Source: Acerihabitans sp035013185
Lineage (GTDB): Bacteria > Pseudomonadota > Gammaproteobacteria > Enterobacterales > Enterobacteriaceae
Assembly (NCBI RefSeq): GCF_035013185.1
Contig: NZ_JAYGJO010000023.1
Location: 1 to 64,000, forward strand
DNA length: 64,000 bases
Direction: 5' to 3'
A program made the position numbers and the translations under genes. Of the stretch, positions 42,582-51,241 are shown in pieces. Position 1 is the first letter of the stretch; each line of letters starts with the position of its first letter. The notes beneath the pieces were generated by a model that was not told the origin of the DNA, did no database searches, and was given only the letters and a program-made list of their open reading frames with translations.

Positions 42582-43713
42582 GCTCAACCCGACCGTGAAC
42601 CCGCCGCTATGGCTACTGGCGGAGCTCACTTACCGTTGCCCGCTGCAGTGCCCATACTGCTCAAACCCCCTCGATTTCGCGGCGCAGGACGAAGAGCTGA
42701 CGACCGCACAGTGGATCGAGGTATTCAAACAGGCGCGTGCGCTGGGCAGCGTGCAACTCGGTTTTTCCGGCGGCGAGCCACTGATGCGCAAAGATCTGGC
42801 GGAGCTGATCGCTGCCGCCCACGACCTTGGCTTTTACACCAACCTCATCACCTCGGGTATCGGCCTGACGGAGAAAAAACTGCAGACCTTCGCGGACGCC
42901 GGTCTTGATCATATCCAAATCAGTTTCCAGGCCAGCGATGAAACCCTGAACGCTGCGTTGGCGGGGTCGAAAAAAGCCTTCCAACAGAAGATGGCGATGG
43001 CAAAGGCAGTGAAAGCACATGGTTATCCGATGGTGCTCAATTTTGTGTTGCATCGTCATAACATCGATCAGATCGACCGCATTATTGATCTTTGTATCCA
43101 GTTGGAAGCGGATGACGTCGAACTGGCCACCTGCCAGTTTTATGGTTGGGCCCAACTGAACCGGGAAGGGCTGCTGCCAAGGCGGGAGCAAATCGTGCGC
43201 GCCGAGCAGGTAGTGAAGCGCTACCGTGAGAGCATGGCGGAGAGCGGCAATTTGACCAATCTGCTGTTTGTTACGCCCGATTACTACGAAGAACGGCCCA
43301 AGGGCTGCATGGGCGGCTGGGGCGCCATTTTCCTCAGTGTCACGCCGGAGGGCACTGCGCTGCCCTGTCACAGCGCACGTCAGTTGCCGGTTAAATTTCC
43401 CTCGGTGCTGGAGCATGACCTGGACCATATTTGGCACCGCTCCTTCGGTTTCAACCGCTATCGCGGTTTCGATTGGATGCCGGAGCCGTGCCGCTCATGC
43501 GACGAAAAGGAGAAGGACTACGGCGGCTGCCGCTGCCAGGCTTTTATGTTGACCGGCAGCGCCGACAATGCCGACCCGGTTTGTGCGAAATCGGCTCACC
43601 ATGACACGATCCTCGCCGCGCGGAAAATGGCCAACCGTACTCGGATTCAGGTTCATGAGTTACAGTTCCGTAACCGCGTCAATTCACTGTTGATCTTTAA
43701 AAGCAGCCTGTGA
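42574..43713 (+). CDS. pqqE: PqqA peptide cyclase PqqE (radical SAM)
   Basis: Radical SAM enzyme that links the Glu and Tyr side chains of PqqA. The GTG at 42574 gives 379 residues with 'NPTVNPPLWLLAELTYRC' near the start; upstream codons lie within pqqD. The cluster motif is C22-x3-C26-x2-C29 ('CPLQCPYC'), then 'LGFSGGEPLMRKDL'. The SPASM domain Cys residues are in 'GCMGGWG', 'LPCHSARQ', 'EPCRSCDEKEKDYGGCRCQA' and 'ADPVCAK'. Its stop overlaps the pqqF GTG. Confidence 0.98.
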   Translation: MNELNPTVNPPLWLLAELTYRCPLQCPYCSNPLDFAAQDEELTTAQWIEVFKQARALGSVQLGFSGGEPLMRKDLAELIAAAHDLGFYTNLITSGIGLTEKKLQTFADAGLDHIQISFQASDETLNAALAGSKKAFQQKMAMAKAVKAHGYPMVLNFVLHRHNIDQIDRIIDLCIQLEADDVELATCQFYGWAQLNREGLLPRREQIVRAEQVVKRYRESMAESGNLTNLLFVTPDYYEERPKGCMGGWGAIFLSVTPEGTALPCHSARQLPVKFPSVLEHDLDHIWHRSFGFNRYRGFDWMPEPCRSCDEKEKDYGGCRCQAFMLTGSADNADPVCAKSAHHDTILAARKMANRTRIQVHELQFRNRVNSLLIFKSSL

Positions 43714-46235
43714 GCGGGGGCCGGCAGATAGCGCGGCTCCGGCTGGCGAATGGTTTAAGGCTTTGTTTACGGCATGATGCGCAGGCAACCGAAGCCGCTG
43801 CGCTGCTGCAGGTGGCCGTAGGCAGTGATGCTGAACCACCGGCCTGGCCGGGTTTGGCTCATTTGCTGGAACATCAGCTTTTCACCGGCAGCAAAACCTA
43901 TCAACAGCAACAGCGGTTGTTAGCCTGGATCCCGGCGCATGGGGGGAGATTGAATGCCACCACCCGCAGCGATCGTTCCGCCTTCTTTTTTGCCCTCGAT
44001 CCCACAAAGCTGGCGCCAGCTTTGGCTCGCTTGGCAGATATGCTTGCCGCACCGTCATTTGATCTTGCTGCCCTGGAACAAGAGATCAATGTGATTGAGG
44101 CGGAATACCGGTTGTTGCTCAATGACCCGGACACTTTATGTGACGCGGCGCAGCTGCATCTGTTTGATGGAGCGCCGGCCCTGAGGCGTTTTCAGGTGGG
44201 TAATCGTGTTGCTTTTGGCGCGGATTTGCCGTCTCTGCAACAGGCACTGCAGGATTTTCATCGATGTCACTACCAGGCCGGTCAAATGACACTGTGGCTG
44301 CAGGGCCCGCAACCGCTGGCTGAACTGCGCGCGCTGGCAGACCGCTTAGGTGCCTGCCTGCCCGCAAGCCGGACCGTCATCCCGTCGGTGCCGTTACGGT
44401 TGGCGACCCGTGGCGACGCTATGCTACGTGTGGCTGGTGCTCCACGGCTGCGCCTGAGTTTTGCCCTGAACGGCTGGCAGGATTGTGACGCCGGTTGGTT
44501 TGATGTGTTGCGCACCCTGTTAAATGATGAGGCGGACGGTAGCCTGATGGCCTGGTTGCGAGAACGTGAATGGTGCGACGGTGCCCGTCTGATGAACAGC
44601 TGGCGCGGCACGGATGTGGCCATCGTCGCGGTGGAATTTACCTTGGCCCAAGCCGACCCCGCTTTGGGCGTACAGGTGGAACGCGGGTTTTTACACTGGC
44701 TAAAACAGCTGTCCGCTCTGTCGGAGCAACAACTGCAGCATTATGCTTGGCTGGCACAGCGGCGCTTTGACAGCCAAACACCACTGGATCAGCTGCGGGA
44801 TCTGGCTTTTGATGCTCCGGCGTTGTCAGGTATCGATACCCATACCTGGCAACGCTGGCTGTCACGGTTCCGGCCGGAGGGGATAAGTCGTTTATGGTTA
44901 GATGAGCAGGTGACGGGGATCCTGGCGCACTGCCGGGGTTTTTCGCTACAGCTTGCCCCGTTTATTCCTCCAGCAGTGGCACCCAGCCCGGTGCCGACAT
45001 GTTGTTTCCCTGCCGGCCACTCATCTGCTTGGACGCAACCTCTACCATGGATGCCGTCAGTATCGCGAACGGTTTTGCCGGTCGAGTCCGTCAGATTGCG
45101 GCATATAGCGGCGGCGGAGGCTGCGGTGCTTATGCTTTACTCCGCGCCCGGCAGTGATTTTACTCAGCTTCAGAAACATGTTCTGCACGCGGCACTGAGG
45201 GCTCCGGCGGCGAATCTGGCCCATGGCGGGGGCGAGATTCGCATTGAGTGGCTGCAGGGCGCCTGGTTGCTACAGCTTGGTGCTGATGATGACACAATGT
45301 CTTGCGCGCTGGAGGCGATAAGTACACGGCTAAGGGGGCTTTCTGAGTGGATGATTCGCCAAGGACAACGTGCTCGGCAGCATGAATTGCAGCAAGAACA
45401 GGGGCAGATCCCGGTACGCCGACTTTTGCGCCAACTGCCGTGCTGGCTGTCGGCGGTGATCGGGGAAGATAATAGCACTGTCCACTGTCTGGCTGATATC
45501 TCATGGCAGGGCACCCTGTATGGCGGCACAGCCAGCCTGCATCACAGGCTGTCCCATATGCTAAGCTGTTTCCCCGGCACCTTTACAACACCAACGTTCC
45601 CCTCCTCGGCGGCAACAGCGGCTCCATTAGTTGCTGTATCGTCATGTGCTGATGCCTCAACTCCCGCAGTCTACGGGCAAACGGGGGTGACGCGTTTTAC
45701 ACTGACGCAAACCGAGGGAGATAATGCCTTTGTACTTTTTTGCCCGTTGCCGGATACCGACATCAACACCCAACTCGCTTGGCGTCTGCTGGGGCTGATT
45801 TATCAGCCGCTGTTCTTCCAACAGTTGCGCGTAGAGCAGAATGTCGGCTATGTCGCCAACTGTCGTTTTCATGATATGGCTTGGCGATCGGGCATTTTAT
45901 TTGTGTTGCAATCACCGCATCTTAACGGTGAAGACTTGCATCAGCGCACGCTATTATTTTTGCAACAGATGGATCAGCGGCTCGGCGAGATGCCGGTGGC
46001 TCGCGTTGCCGAACTGCGCTCAACGCTCTGGCAGATGCTGACCCACCGGGATGCAAACCGCTTTATCCGTGCCAGGCAGGCGTGTTTTACTCTTGATCAG
46101 GCACTCACCACACCCCAAGCACAGGCGCGCCTTGAGAAAATAGACCAAAAAGCGCTAAAACGCTGGCACCGAATTTTTAGCCACGCTGCCACACATAGCC
46201 GCGATACCATGGTGGCCACGACTACCATTGAATAA
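43710..46235 (+). CDS. pqqF: PQQ-associated M16 protease PqqF
   Basis: Pitrilysin-type zinc protease thought to trim PqqA. It has 841 residues, longer than remembered Klebsiella PqqF (about 760). The GTG start overlaps the pqqE stop. The inverted zinc motif H51-L-L-E-H55 in 'GLAHLLEHQLFTGSKTY' is intact, with the downstream Glu in 'EINVIEAEYRLLLNDPD'. The second inactive half includes 'LAWRLLGLIYQPLFFQQLR' and 'VEQNVGYVANCRFHDM'. It ends the cluster; about 470 bp of sequence follow before the glmY promoter. Confidence 0.95.
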   Translation: MSGGRQIARLRLANGLRLCLRHDAQATEAAALLQVAVGSDAEPPAWPGLAHLLEHQLFTGSKTYQQQQRLLAWIPAHGGRLNATTRSDRSAFFFALDPTKLAPALARLADMLAAPSFDLAALEQEINVIEAEYRLLLNDPDTLCDAAQLHLFDGAPALRRFQVGNRVAFGADLPSLQQALQDFHRCHYQAGQMTLWLQGPQPLAELRALADRLGACLPASRTVIPSVPLRLATRGDAMLRVAGAPRLRLSFALNGWQDCDAGWFDVLRTLLNDEADGSLMAWLREREWCDGARLMNSWRGTDVAIVAVEFTLAQADPALGVQVERGFLHWLKQLSALSEQQLQHYAWLAQRRFDSQTPLDQLRDLAFDAPALSGIDTHTWQRWLSRFRPEGISRLWLDEQVTGILAHCRGFSLQLAPFIPPAVAPSPVPTCCFPAGHSSAWTQPLPWMPSVSRTVLPVESVRLRHIAAAEAAVLMLYSAPGSDFTQLQKHVLHAALRAPAANLAHGGGEIRIEWLQGAWLLQLGADDDTMSCALEAISTRLRGLSEWMIRQGQRARQHELQQEQGQIPVRRLLRQLPCWLSAVIGEDNSTVHCLADISWQGTLYGGTASLHHRLSHMLSCFPGTFTTPTFPSSAATAAPLVAVSSCADASTPAVYGQTGVTRFTLTQTEGDNAFVLFCPLPDTDINTQLAWRLLGLIYQPLFFQQLRVEQNVGYVANCRFHDMAWRSGILFVLQSPHLNGEDLHQRTLLFLQQMDQRLGEMPVARVAELRSTLWQMLTHRDANRFIRARQACFTLDQALTTPQAQARLEKIDQKALKRWHRIFSHAATHSRDTMVATTTIE

Positions 46236-46501
46236 TGCTTTGACCTAAAGCAAGGCTACAGACATTACCGAGTACGCGTTGCGCAAAACCGTTACCCATG
46301 GCTACCATCACAGGGGATAGGTCGTGTTTTTCAGGGGTGGACGCATGTGTTTGTTACCCGATATGCCGTCGTGGGCAGCGAGAAGGCAATACTTTTGATC
46401 GTGCACCTTACCTTTGGTTTAGGTGTTGATCGGACTGTGTGGCATAGGAATGAGACGGTGTAGGGGTAGTGTCGCTTTTTTTATGATTATCACTGTTTGA
46501 G

Positions 46502-46582
46502 TGTCTCTGATCGAAGACATATAACTATATGTTTTTAAATAATAAAATATTTACTGTGAATTAGCGTCTCTAAATGGAGACA
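46502..46582. promoter_or_regulatory. Two GlrR-type sites upstream of glmY
   Basis: TGTC-N10-GACA occurs exactly at 46502-46519, and CGTC-N10-GACA at 46565-46582. The E. coli GlrR sites upstream of glmY have the form TGTC-N10-GACA. They lie about 200 and 140 bp before the proposed transcript start. Confidence 0.8.
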
Positions 46583-46677
46583 GTTATTTGCGGTAATAAC
46601 GAAATTTTAACGTTAAATGCGATGCTGATTATTTTATTATTGTTTTTTATCAGTTAGTTAAATAAATAATTTACTTT

Positions 46678-46693
46678 TGGCATAATAACTGCA
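46678..46693 (+). promoter_or_regulatory. Sigma-54 promoter of glmY
   Basis: TGGCATAATAACTGCA fits the sigma-54 pattern TGGCAC-N5-TTGCA, with GG and GC exactly 12 bp apart. The GlmY-like 5' end begins 12 bases beyond the GC. Confidence 0.85.
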
Positions 46694-46704
46694 TAATATT
46701 GCCC

Positions 46705-46917
46705 AGTTGCTCATTCACCCTGATATGACAATGTTGCCTGATAGTTTGTGGCCTATATTGCATCATAACTTCCGAATGACGCCAAAGAACGGTGCCTATC
46801 GTCCAACAATACCGATAATTGCCTCGCGGCTTTATCAAACTTAGGACGACACGTTGAGTGAGGCACCCCCTATTGAGTAAAAAAAAGCACTTGCCGCAAG
46901 GTTGAGTGCTTTTTTTT
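46705..46917 (+). ncRNA. glmY: GlmY small RNA
   Basis: Small RNA that titrates RapZ and so protects GlmZ, raising glmS expression. The 5' end AGTTGCTCATTCACC resembles E. coli GlmY (AGTGGCTCATTCACC), followed by a similar ATATGACA. The RNA ends in a hairpin whose arms AAAAAAGCACT (46881-46891) and AGTGCTTTTTT (46905-46915) run into T. Position between purL/pqq and glrK, the sigma-54 promoter and the GlrR sites all agree. The central part is divergent; the mature 3' end is made by processing and cannot be placed here. Confidence 0.85.
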
Positions 46918-46975
46918 TGCTTTCTTAAGCTGGCTGAAGCGGATAGCATTTGTTTACCTTGGCGGTCAATACAGG

Positions 46976-48409
46976 ATGTTGGGTTTGAAAAGATGGCGTC
47001 TGTTTCCCCGATCGTTGCGACAGTTGGTGATCCTGGCCTTTACGTTGGTGCTGTTGCCGCTATTGTTGCTGGCTTTCCAGGCGTGGCAAAGTCTGGATAA
47101 TTTGAGTGAACAGGCGGCGGATATTAATCGGACCACGTTGGCTGATTCCCGACGGATTGAGTCTATGAGCAGCGTGGCATTGGAAATGGAGCGCAGCTAT
47201 CGACAATATTGTGTGCTTGATGACCAGACGTTAGTCAACCTTTACCAAAATCAGCGCAAGCAGTACGCGCAAATCCTTAACGTGCGGGCTGATAGATTGC
47301 CGAATCAAGATTATTACCATCGATTGTCTCAATTGTTGGAGCAACTGGAGCATGTTCAGTGCGAAAACAGTGGGCCTAATGCCGAAGCGTCGATATTACT
47401 CAGTGATTTTTCCCATGCTAATAACGATATGGTGCGCGCGATCCGGAGTCATATTTTTTTGCGGGGACAGCAGTTGCAGCAGGCTATCGCCGAGCGCGGC
47501 CATTTTTTCGGTTGGCAGGCGTTGTTGTTATTTCTATTTAGTTTGACCTTGGTGATGCTGTTTACCCGGATGATTATCGGTCCGGTAAAAACCGTTGAGC
47601 AAATGATTAACCGGTTGGGGCAGGGGCGTCCCTTGGACGATCGTGTGACCTTTACCGGTCCGCGTGAAATTCAGTCTTTGGCGCAGCGTATTTTGTGGTT
47701 GAGCGAGCGTTTATCCTGGTTGGAGTCTCAACGCCATGAATTTTTGCGTCATATTTCACATGAATTAAAAACGCCATTGGCCAGCCTGCGTGAAGGGACG
47801 GCGTTATTAGCGGATGAAGTGGCGGGGCCGTTAACCGTCGATCAGAAAGAGGTGGTGACGATTCTCGACAGCAGTAGCCGCCATTTGCAGCAGTTGATTG
47901 AGCAGTTGCTGGATTATAATCGCAAGCTGGCCGATAGCCCGGCGGAATTTGAGGATATTGCGCTGCGTGAGATGGTCGATGCGGTTATTGTCGCCCACAG
48001 TCTACCGGCTCGGTCAAAAAATATCCGCACCGAGGTCGGGCTGGAATGCGAGCGTTGTCGGACACAGCCGGAATTATTAATGCGTGTGCTTGATAATCTC
48101 TACTCCAATGCGGTGCACTATGGTGAGGAATCCGGTACCATTTGGATCCGTGGCAAACAGGCCGCAGGGCGCATCATTATAGAGGTTGCCAATAGTGGGA
48201 AATCCATTCCATCCGCTGAGCAAAGCATGATTTTTGAACCTTTTTTCCAGGGCAGCATCCAGCGCAAAGGTGCGGTTAAAGGCAGTGGCCTGGGACTGAG
48301 CATCGCGCGTGACTGCGTACGTCGCATGAATGGCGAGCTGAGTTTGGTTGCGGTGGAGTATGCCAGTGTTTGCTTTCAAATAGATTTACCTTTTAACCGC
48401 CGGGAATAA
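46976..48409 (+). CDS. glrK: Sensor histidine kinase GlrK (QseE)
   Basis: Membrane sensor of the GlrK-GlrR system that controls glmY and envelope functions. It has 477 residues. Two membrane segments, about 15-35 and 181-202, flank a periplasmic helical domain ('ALEMERSYRQYCVLDD'). A HAMP region starts 'RMIIGPVKTVEQMINRLG'. The phosphorylated His is in 'HEFLRHISHELKTPLASLRE'. The ATPase domain has 'DNLYSNAVHYG' and 'GSGLGLSIARDCVRRM'. Starts at ATG 46976 or TTG 46985 are both possible. qseG and glrR follow. Confidence 0.97.
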   Translation: MLGLKRWRLFPRSLRQLVILAFTLVLLPLLLLAFQAWQSLDNLSEQAADINRTTLADSRRIESMSSVALEMERSYRQYCVLDDQTLVNLYQNQRKQYAQILNVRADRLPNQDYYHRLSQLLEQLEHVQCENSGPNAEASILLSDFSHANNDMVRAIRSHIFLRGQQLQQAIAERGHFFGWQALLLFLFSLTLVMLFTRMIIGPVKTVEQMINRLGQGRPLDDRVTFTGPREIQSLAQRILWLSERLSWLESQRHEFLRHISHELKTPLASLREGTALLADEVAGPLTVDQKEVVTILDSSSRHLQQLIEQLLDYNRKLADSPAEFEDIALREMVDAVIVAHSLPARSKNIRTEVGLECERCRTQPELLMRVLDNLYSNAVHYGEESGTIWIRGKQAAGRIIIEVANSGKSIPSAEQSMIFEPFFQGSIQRKGAVKGSGLGLSIARDCVRRMNGELSLVAVEYASVCFQIDLPFNRRE

Positions 48410-48415
48410 ATAACC

Positions 48416-49219
48416 ATGACCTTATGTAACTCATCGGCGATTTACCGGCTGGTCAGTATGCTGCACCACCCGTTTAAAGACGTCGTGCGCACCCGGTCGG
48501 GACGTTCTTTCGCCCCCTTGTGTTGCTGTTTGCTGTTGTTGGGGTGCTCCAGCCAGTCTGTGCGTACTGGTCTGGGGTCGACATCTTCTCTGGAACAGCA
48601 TTTGGCCACGCCAGGGCAGCATGTTGCCGAATGTCGTGAACTTTGGCATACCGACGATCAGGCTACCTTGGCGGATGCTCGCTATTGGCTGCGCGCGATG
48701 CAATGCGCTGAACGTATTACGCCAACCCAGGCCAGGCTCTTGGCTGCCGAGCAGGACGGTGAAACCTGGTATGAGGCGTTTCGGCAAAGTCTTTTGCTCA
48801 ATTCAGCCGGCATCAGCGTGATCGAACGTCGCGAAAGTTATCAGCATTTATTGGGTTTTCGTTCCCGGTTCCCTGCTGCAGTCTACCCCTTGTTCAGAAT
48901 GTGGCGTCAGCAGCAGGCGCTGCGCCTTATGCTCGCTGAGGCGCGTAGTCATAACCAGCAACAGGCGGAGGCAAGTGCTGCCCAGATTGAGCAGATGCGG
49001 ATACAGCAGATCGAATTACAACGTAAACTGGATGTGACGTCTCGTAAGCTGGAAAATCTGACAGAAATCGAGCGTCGTTTATCGGCCCGCAAACAACAGC
49101 TAGCGCCGGATATGCCTGATAATGACGATACTGCCTCTTCGCCAACGGTTCCGGCTAAAACACCGTCCACCACCGGCCATGGGGCCGGTGTAACGCAACA
49201 GGGAGCCGGGAGCCAATGA
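48416..49219 (+). CDS. qseG: Outer membrane lipoprotein QseG
   Basis: Lipoprotein encoded between glrK and glrR, reported to affect GlrK activity. It has up to 267 residues; an in-frame ATG at 48458 gives a more usual signal peptide ending at the lipobox 'CLLLLGCSS'. The mature part shares 'LADARYWLRAMQCAERITPT' and a coiled coil ending 'SRKLENLTEIERRLSARKQQ' with E. coli YfhG. The Pro/Thr-rich tail is divergent. The stop overlaps the glrR ATG. Confidence 0.92.
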   Translation: MTLCNSSAIYRLVSMLHHPFKDVVRTRSGRSFAPLCCCLLLLGCSSQSVRTGLGSTSSLEQHLATPGQHVAECRELWHTDDQATLADARYWLRAMQCAERITPTQARLLAAEQDGETWYEAFRQSLLLNSAGISVIERRESYQHLLGFRSRFPAAVYPLFRMWRQQQALRLMLAEARSHNQQQAEASAAQIEQMRIQQIELQRKLDVTSRKLENLTEIERRLSARKQQLAPDMPDNDDTASSPTVPAKTPSTTGHGAGVTQQGAGSQ

Positions 49220-50553
49220 ACCAGCGTCGATCCGCCAACCTGTTGCTGGTTGATGACGATACCAGTTTGCTTAAACTGCTGGGAATGCGTTTGACCAGTG
49301 AGGGTTTTCATGTCACTACCGCAGAAAGTGGTCAGGAAGCGTTACGGTTGCTGGTTCGTGAGAAAATCGATTTAGTCATAAGCGATTTGCGCATGGATGA
49401 AATGGATGGTTTAGCGCTGTTTGGCGAGATTCAGCGCTACCAACCAGGAATGCCGGTGATTATTCTTACTGCCCACGGTTCTATCCCTGATGCGGTGGCT
49501 GCGACGCAAAAGGGGGTATTCAGTTTTCTGACCAAACCGGTGGATCGCGATGCGCTGTATGAGGCTATCGATAATGCCCTGCGCTTATCGATGCCGGCGG
49601 GGGACGATAGCTGGCGTGATGCCATAGTGACACGTAGTCCGCTGATGTTAAGGCTGTTGGAGCAATCGAGAATGGTGGCGCAGTCGGACGTCAGCGTGTT
49701 GATCACCGGCCAAAGCGGTACGGGTAAAGAGATCCTGGCGCAAGCCATCCACGCGGCCAGTCCGCGGGGAAAACACGCGTTTATCGCCATCAACTGTGGT
49801 GCGTTGCCGGAGCAGTTATTGGAATCCGAGTTGTTTGGACATTCGAAAGGCGCATTCACCGGCGCGGTGAGCAGCCGTGAAGGGTTGTTTCAGGCTGCGG
49901 CCGGGGGAACCTTGTTTCTCGACGAAATCGGCGATATGCCGTTATCCTTACAGGTTAAACTATTGCGGGTATTGCAAGAGCGCAAGGTGCGGCCGTTGGG
50001 CAGCAATTGGGATGTCGATATTGATGTGCGGATTATTTCCGCCACCCATCGCGATTTACCAAAAGTGATGGCTGCGGGGGAATTTCGCGAGGATCTCTAT
50101 TATCGCCTGAATGTAGTCAGCCTGAAATTACCCACGCTGCAGGAACGCGCTGAAGATATTCCGATCTTGGCGACCCACTTACTGCGTGCCGCCGCGCAGC
50201 GGCATAAGCCATTTGTTCGCAGTTTTTCCACTGACGCCATGAAACGCCTGATGGCGGCGAGTTGGCCGGGTAATGTACGCCAGTTGGTTAACGTGATAGA
50301 ACAGTGTGTGGCTTTGACATCCGCGCCGGTGATCAGTGAAGCACTGGTCGAGCAAGCGCTGTCTGGAGAAAACACCATATTGCCGACCTTTGTTGAGGCG
50401 CGGTTGCAGTTTGAATTACATTATCTGCGTAAATTACTGCAGATTACTAAAGGGAATGTAACCCAGGCGGCGAGGATGGCCGGCCGAAACCGGACGGAAT
50501 TTTATAAACTGTTGTCCCGCCACGAGCTGGATGCAAATGATTTTAAAGCATAA
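49216..50553 (+). CDS. glrR: Sigma-54-dependent response regulator GlrR (QseF)
   Basis: Activator of sigma-54 promoters such as glmY. It has 445 residues. The receiver domain has its Asp in 'DLVISDLRMDEMDGLALF'. The AAA+ domain has Walker A 'GQSGTGKEILAQAIH', the sigma-54 loop 'GHSKGAFTGAVSSREG' and Walker B 'GTLFLDEIGDMPLSLQ'. The C-terminal Fis-like helix-turn-helix is 'NVTQAARMAGRNRTEFYKLL'. It is encoded in one operon with its kinase, and its target sites lie at 46502-46582. Confidence 0.98.
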   Translation: MNQRRSANLLLVDDDTSLLKLLGMRLTSEGFHVTTAESGQEALRLLVREKIDLVISDLRMDEMDGLALFGEIQRYQPGMPVIILTAHGSIPDAVAATQKGVFSFLTKPVDRDALYEAIDNALRLSMPAGDDSWRDAIVTRSPLMLRLLEQSRMVAQSDVSVLITGQSGTGKEILAQAIHAASPRGKHAFIAINCGALPEQLLESELFGHSKGAFTGAVSSREGLFQAAAGGTLFLDEIGDMPLSLQVKLLRVLQERKVRPLGSNWDVDIDVRIISATHRDLPKVMAAGEFREDLYYRLNVVSLKLPTLQERAEDIPILATHLLRAAAQRHKPFVRSFSTDAMKRLMAASWPGNVRQLVNVIEQCVALTSAPVISEALVEQALSGENTILPTFVEARLQFELHYLRKLLQITKGNVTQAARMAGRNRTEFYKLLSRHELDANDFKA

Positions 50554-50619
50554 GTTGGCTCTGTTTTACCCGATGACGTGCGGCAAGCGCCGCCAATCAG
50601 CTTGCAAAAGGGTTTTGTG

Positions 50620-50958
50620 ATGAAAAAAATTGATGCAATTATCAAACCGTTCAAATTGGACGATGTCCGCGAGGCCTTGGCGGAAGTCGGCATTACCGGC
50701 ATGACCGTAACCGAGGTAAAAGGCTTTGGCAGGCAAAAAGGGCATACCGAGTTGTATCGCGGTGCGGAGTACATGGTGGATTTTCTGCCCAAGGTGAAAA
50801 TAGAGTTGGTGGTGTCGGATGATATCGTCGACAGTTGTGTGGAAACCATTATGAATACCGCCCAGACTGGCAAAATTGGGGATGGCAAAATATTTGTTTT
50901 CGACGTGGCGCGCGTCGTGCGTATCCGTACCGGTGAGCAAGACGAAGAAGCGATATAA
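50620..50958 (+). CDS. glnB: Nitrogen regulatory protein P-II (GlnB)
   Basis: Trimeric signal protein that reports nitrogen and 2-oxoglutarate state to NtrB and GlnE. The ATG at 50620 gives 112 residues, as in E. coli. The uridylylation Tyr51 lies in the T-loop 'GHTELYRGAEYMVDFLPKV'. 'GKIGDGKIFVFDVARVVRIR' is the B-loop and C-terminal signature. It follows glrR by 66 bp on the same strand. Confidence 0.98.
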   Translation: MKKIDAIIKPFKLDDVREALAEVGITGMTVTEVKGFGRQKGHTELYRGAEYMVDFLPKVKIELVVSDDIVDSCVETIMNTAQTGKIGDGKIFVFDVARVVRIRTGEQDEEAI

Positions 50959-51093
50959 TTCCAGTGCAGGCAGTCCCGACGCGGATAACGGTCGGGTCCG
51001 CCGGTTTTTCTGTCATGAAAAGACTGCCACGGGCATGAAAAAATTTCCCGATCCCTTCCCAACGCCCGCCCAACGCCCGTTCTGAGGTACCCT

Positions 51094-51109
51094 ACGGTAT
51101 CGTTTGCGT
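51094..51109. promoter_or_regulatory. PurR operator of glyA
   Basis: ACGGTATCGTTTGCGT matches the right half of the PurR consensus fully and the left half partly, as does the E. coli glyA box. It is 133 bp upstream of the glyA ATG. The hmp gene that shares this region in E. coli is absent. Confidence 0.75.
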
Positions 51110-51241
51110 AAAAACCCCATCCAGACCCTATCGGAACGAGGGCAAAAAAGTTTACACTATCGCTATGACCATTCCGGATTTTAATTGTTTTTTTTATTGA
51201 CAGAATTCAGCCAGCCGAGCCAGCTGATTTAGGAGAAGCGG

